The notes beneath the pieces are model-generated. The model saw only the letters and a list, made by a program, of their open reading frames with translations. It searched no databases and was not told where the DNA came from. From Clostridia bacterium (GTDB lineage: Bacteria; Bacillota; Clostridia; Lachnospirales; Cellulosilyticaceae), in the NCBI GenBank assembly GCA_029256345.1, contig JAQSYC010000002.1, forward strand, positions 1-24,820: a stretch of 24,820 nt of DNA. The letters run 5' to 3'. A program made the translations under genes and the position numbers. This document shows, in pieces, positions 23,252 to 24,820 of this stretch (the first letter of the stretch is position 1; every line of letters starts with the position of its first letter).

Positions 23252-24820
23252 TTATTGCTTATGCAAACGTAAGATTACAAAAGCCTGTGCTGGTATCCTA
23301 TAGGTCATCTTAGGGGCGACATTTTCAAGCAGAAAGGATTTTGGGACTACTTTTTCTGGTTCATCCAAAGTATTCCTATCCCTTTTGTCCCCTGATGTTA
23401 AACAAATCCCCTCCCCTTTTTCTTTTACACTTTCTACCCCCTCAAGCTCTATATGGATGGTTTGTTCCCTTTCACCCACATTCACTAACTTAATGATCAT
23501 ATCGCCTGTTGCCTCCTCTTGACTAGCGATACTATAAAGGGGGAATCTCTTATGTTTTGGCAGTATACTGTGGCTGACAATCTGGGTCTTTAGGGTGTGG
23601 CTTCCCATATTGTTTCCAAACATTTTTTGAACATAATAGCTGGCTGACCCATACACCCTTGTGTTATCAAACCAGATCAAATCTGGCTGCCACTGTACAT
23701 GGGTTGTTTTTGCTAATAGTGGGGCATAAGCTGTCATAGCCACTATATCCGCATTTCTCTCAAGCCCTGTCATAAAAGCTGCCTCGCAAAGTGCCGCATA
23801 TAGGGTATTAGTGCCTTGTTTTGAAGGCCCGCCCTGAGTATGGCAGGCATACTCCCCTGCAAACACTCTGCAGCTCTTACCATCCTCATATCTTGGATAG
23901 CTGTCATAACGCTCATCATTTTCTAAAAACCATTCTGGAGACATATAGTAATGCTCATCAATAAGCTCTGCATAAACTTGATTCTCTTTGATATAGTCTT
24001 TTGTTTTATCTGTGATAATCTCCCACGCTGTGTCAAATGCCTTGCCATGTGAAAAAGGTCCGCTTGTAGTAATCAGCTGAATTTCTGGATACCTTGCTTT
24101 GATACGTGCTCTAAATATTTCATAGGTTTCAAAGTATTTATCTTGGTTAGGTATCTCATAGTCTATCCATTGTTCGTTGCCTATCCCTAAATAGACTAGA
24201 TTAAAGGGTTCTGGATGCCCCTCTGCTATCCTTTTGGTTCCCCATACAGTCGTTTCATCACCATTTGCATACTCTATAAGATCCAGTGCATCTTGAATAA
24301 AAGGCTCTATGTCATCCGCTACCTCACGGCCTTGAAACTGACAGCTCATCCCACAGTTGATAATAGGCAGCGGCGCAGCACACAGGTCTTCTGCTAACTG
24401 AAAATATTCATAAAACCCTAAACCATAAGTTTGATTATAAGGCTCCTCCTGCCACTCTTCCCATCTGTTCCAGTTAGTTTTTCTATGCTCTATAGGTCCT
24501 ATCGTATCCTTCCAGTTATACGCGTTGGCTAAATATTTCCCCTCTACAATGCATCCCCCTGGAAAACGTAAAAATTTTGGTTTCAAATCTTTTAGCATCT
24601 GTACCAAGTCCCGTCTAAGTCCATTTTTTCTATTTCCCCATGTATTTCCCGGAAATAACGAAACCATGTCCATTTCTATTGTTCCCTCAGTGTCAAACAG
24701 AACCGTAAGTTTTGCATGGGCATCTGTTCCTTGACTTAGTAATACTGCTTCATATTTCCCCCACGTATCCGTTATAGATAAGCCCTCTATTTCATGGTTG
24801 GCATAAACTTCTCCATTTTG
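23252..24820 (-). CDS. Alpha-L-arabinofuranosidase, glycoside hydrolase family 51, N-terminus cut off by the window edge
   Basis: The reading frame is open to the right edge, giving 522 visible residues; the start codon lies outside, and the internal Met at 24673 is not the start. GH51 landmarks are clear: SLFPGNTWGNR, KFLRFPGGCIVEG, the acid/base Glu in YLGIGNEQW (visible residue 216) and the nucleophile Glu in VFAGEYACH (about residue 323). The C-terminal beta domain ends with QAFVILRLHKQ. The enzyme releases terminal alpha-L-arabinofuranose from arabinan, arabinoxylan or their oligosaccharides with retention of configuration. The visible part shows no signal peptide; many GH51 enzymes are cytoplasmic and act on imported oligosaccharides. 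Function is secure, natural substrate is not. Confidence 0.95.
   Translation of the reverse strand, partial: QNGEVYANHEIEGLSITDTWGKYEAVLLSQGTDAHAKLTVLFDTEGTIEMDMVSLFPGNTWGNRKNGLRRDLVQMLKDLKPKFLRFPGGCIVEGKYLANAYNWKDTIGPIEHRKTNWNRWEEWQEEPYNQTYGLGFYEYFQLAEDLCAAPLPIINCGMSCQFQGREVADDIEPFIQDALDLIEYANGDETTVWGTKRIAEGHPEPFNLVYLGIGNEQWIDYEIPNQDKYFETYEIFRARIKARYPEIQLITTSGPFSHGKAFDTAWEIITDKTKDYIKENQVYAELIDEHYYMSPEWFLENDERYDSYPRYEDGKSCRVFAGEYACHTQGGPSKQGTNTLYAALCEAAFMTGLERNADIVAMTAYAPLLAKTTHVQWQPDLIWFDNTRVYGSASYYVQKMFGNNMGSHTLKTQIVSHSILPKHKRFPLYSIASQEEATGDMIIKLVNVGEREQTIHIELEGVESVKEKGEGICLTSGDKRDRNTLDEPEKVVPKSFLLENVAPKMTYRIPAQAFVILRLHKQ

Overview
The window is AT-rich and densely coded. Genes have strong AGGAGG-type ribosome binding sites, and the sugar uptake systems are lipoprotein-dependent ABC transporters. 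Together with Gram-positive-type LexA and sigma-A sites, this suggests a low-GC Firmicute, probably a plant-glycan-degrading member of the Clostridia/Lachnospirales. That placement is an inference from style and gene content; no rRNA or other marker gene is present.

Layout. (1) Positions 1-4971, minus strand: a CUT1-type sugar/oligosaccharide ABC importer (binding lipoprotein, two permeases, no ATPase) followed by a glycoside hydrolase that runs off the left edge. A good sigma-A promoter with a palindrome just upstream drives it. (2) Positions 5160-7325, plus strand: a two-gene DNA-repair-type unit, a radical SAM protein with a helix-hairpin-helix and its usual DUF4130-like partner. The promoter carries a nearly perfect LexA (SOS) box. 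(3) Positions 7351-21162, minus strand: a long carbohydrate catabolic locus. In order of transcription it holds a D-psicose/tagatose 3-epimerase-type enzyme, a second TIM-barrel isomerase, a zinc alcohol dehydrogenase, an Old Yellow Enzyme-type flavin/4Fe-4S oxidoreductase, a ribose-type ABC importer (binding protein, double ATPase, permease), a Gfo/Idh/MocA dehydrogenase, a third TIM-barrel isomerase, a metallophosphatase, a PfkB sugar kinase, a GatY/KbaY-like class II aldolase and a FruK/LacC-type second PfkB kinase. (4) Position 21504 onward, plus strand: a divergent LacI-family regulator ending in a 21-bp-stem bidirectional terminator. (5) Positions 22598-24820, minus strand: an isochorismatase-like hydrolase and a GH51 alpha-L-arabinofuranosidase that runs off the right edge.

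How the genes may work together. The central locus reads as a route for a rare sugar or polyol (or a derivative of one). It would be imported unphosphorylated, oxidised and epimerised to a ketohexose, phosphorylated twice by two different PfkB kinases, and split by a tagatose/fructose-bisphosphate aldolase to triose phosphates. The flavoenzyme, the three TIM-barrel proteins and the Gfo/Idh enzyme are more than a simple psicose or tagatose pathway needs, so the true substrate may be a modified sugar or glycoside. The 341-bp gap between the regulator and the epimerase holds three copies of GTGCTCG, two overlapping likely promoter elements. This suggests that the LacI-family protein represses both itself and the locus. 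Hairpins after the binding-protein, permease and aldolase genes divide the locus into segments that are probably expressed at different levels.

No tRNA, rRNA, CRISPR array, insertion sequence or phage gene was seen.
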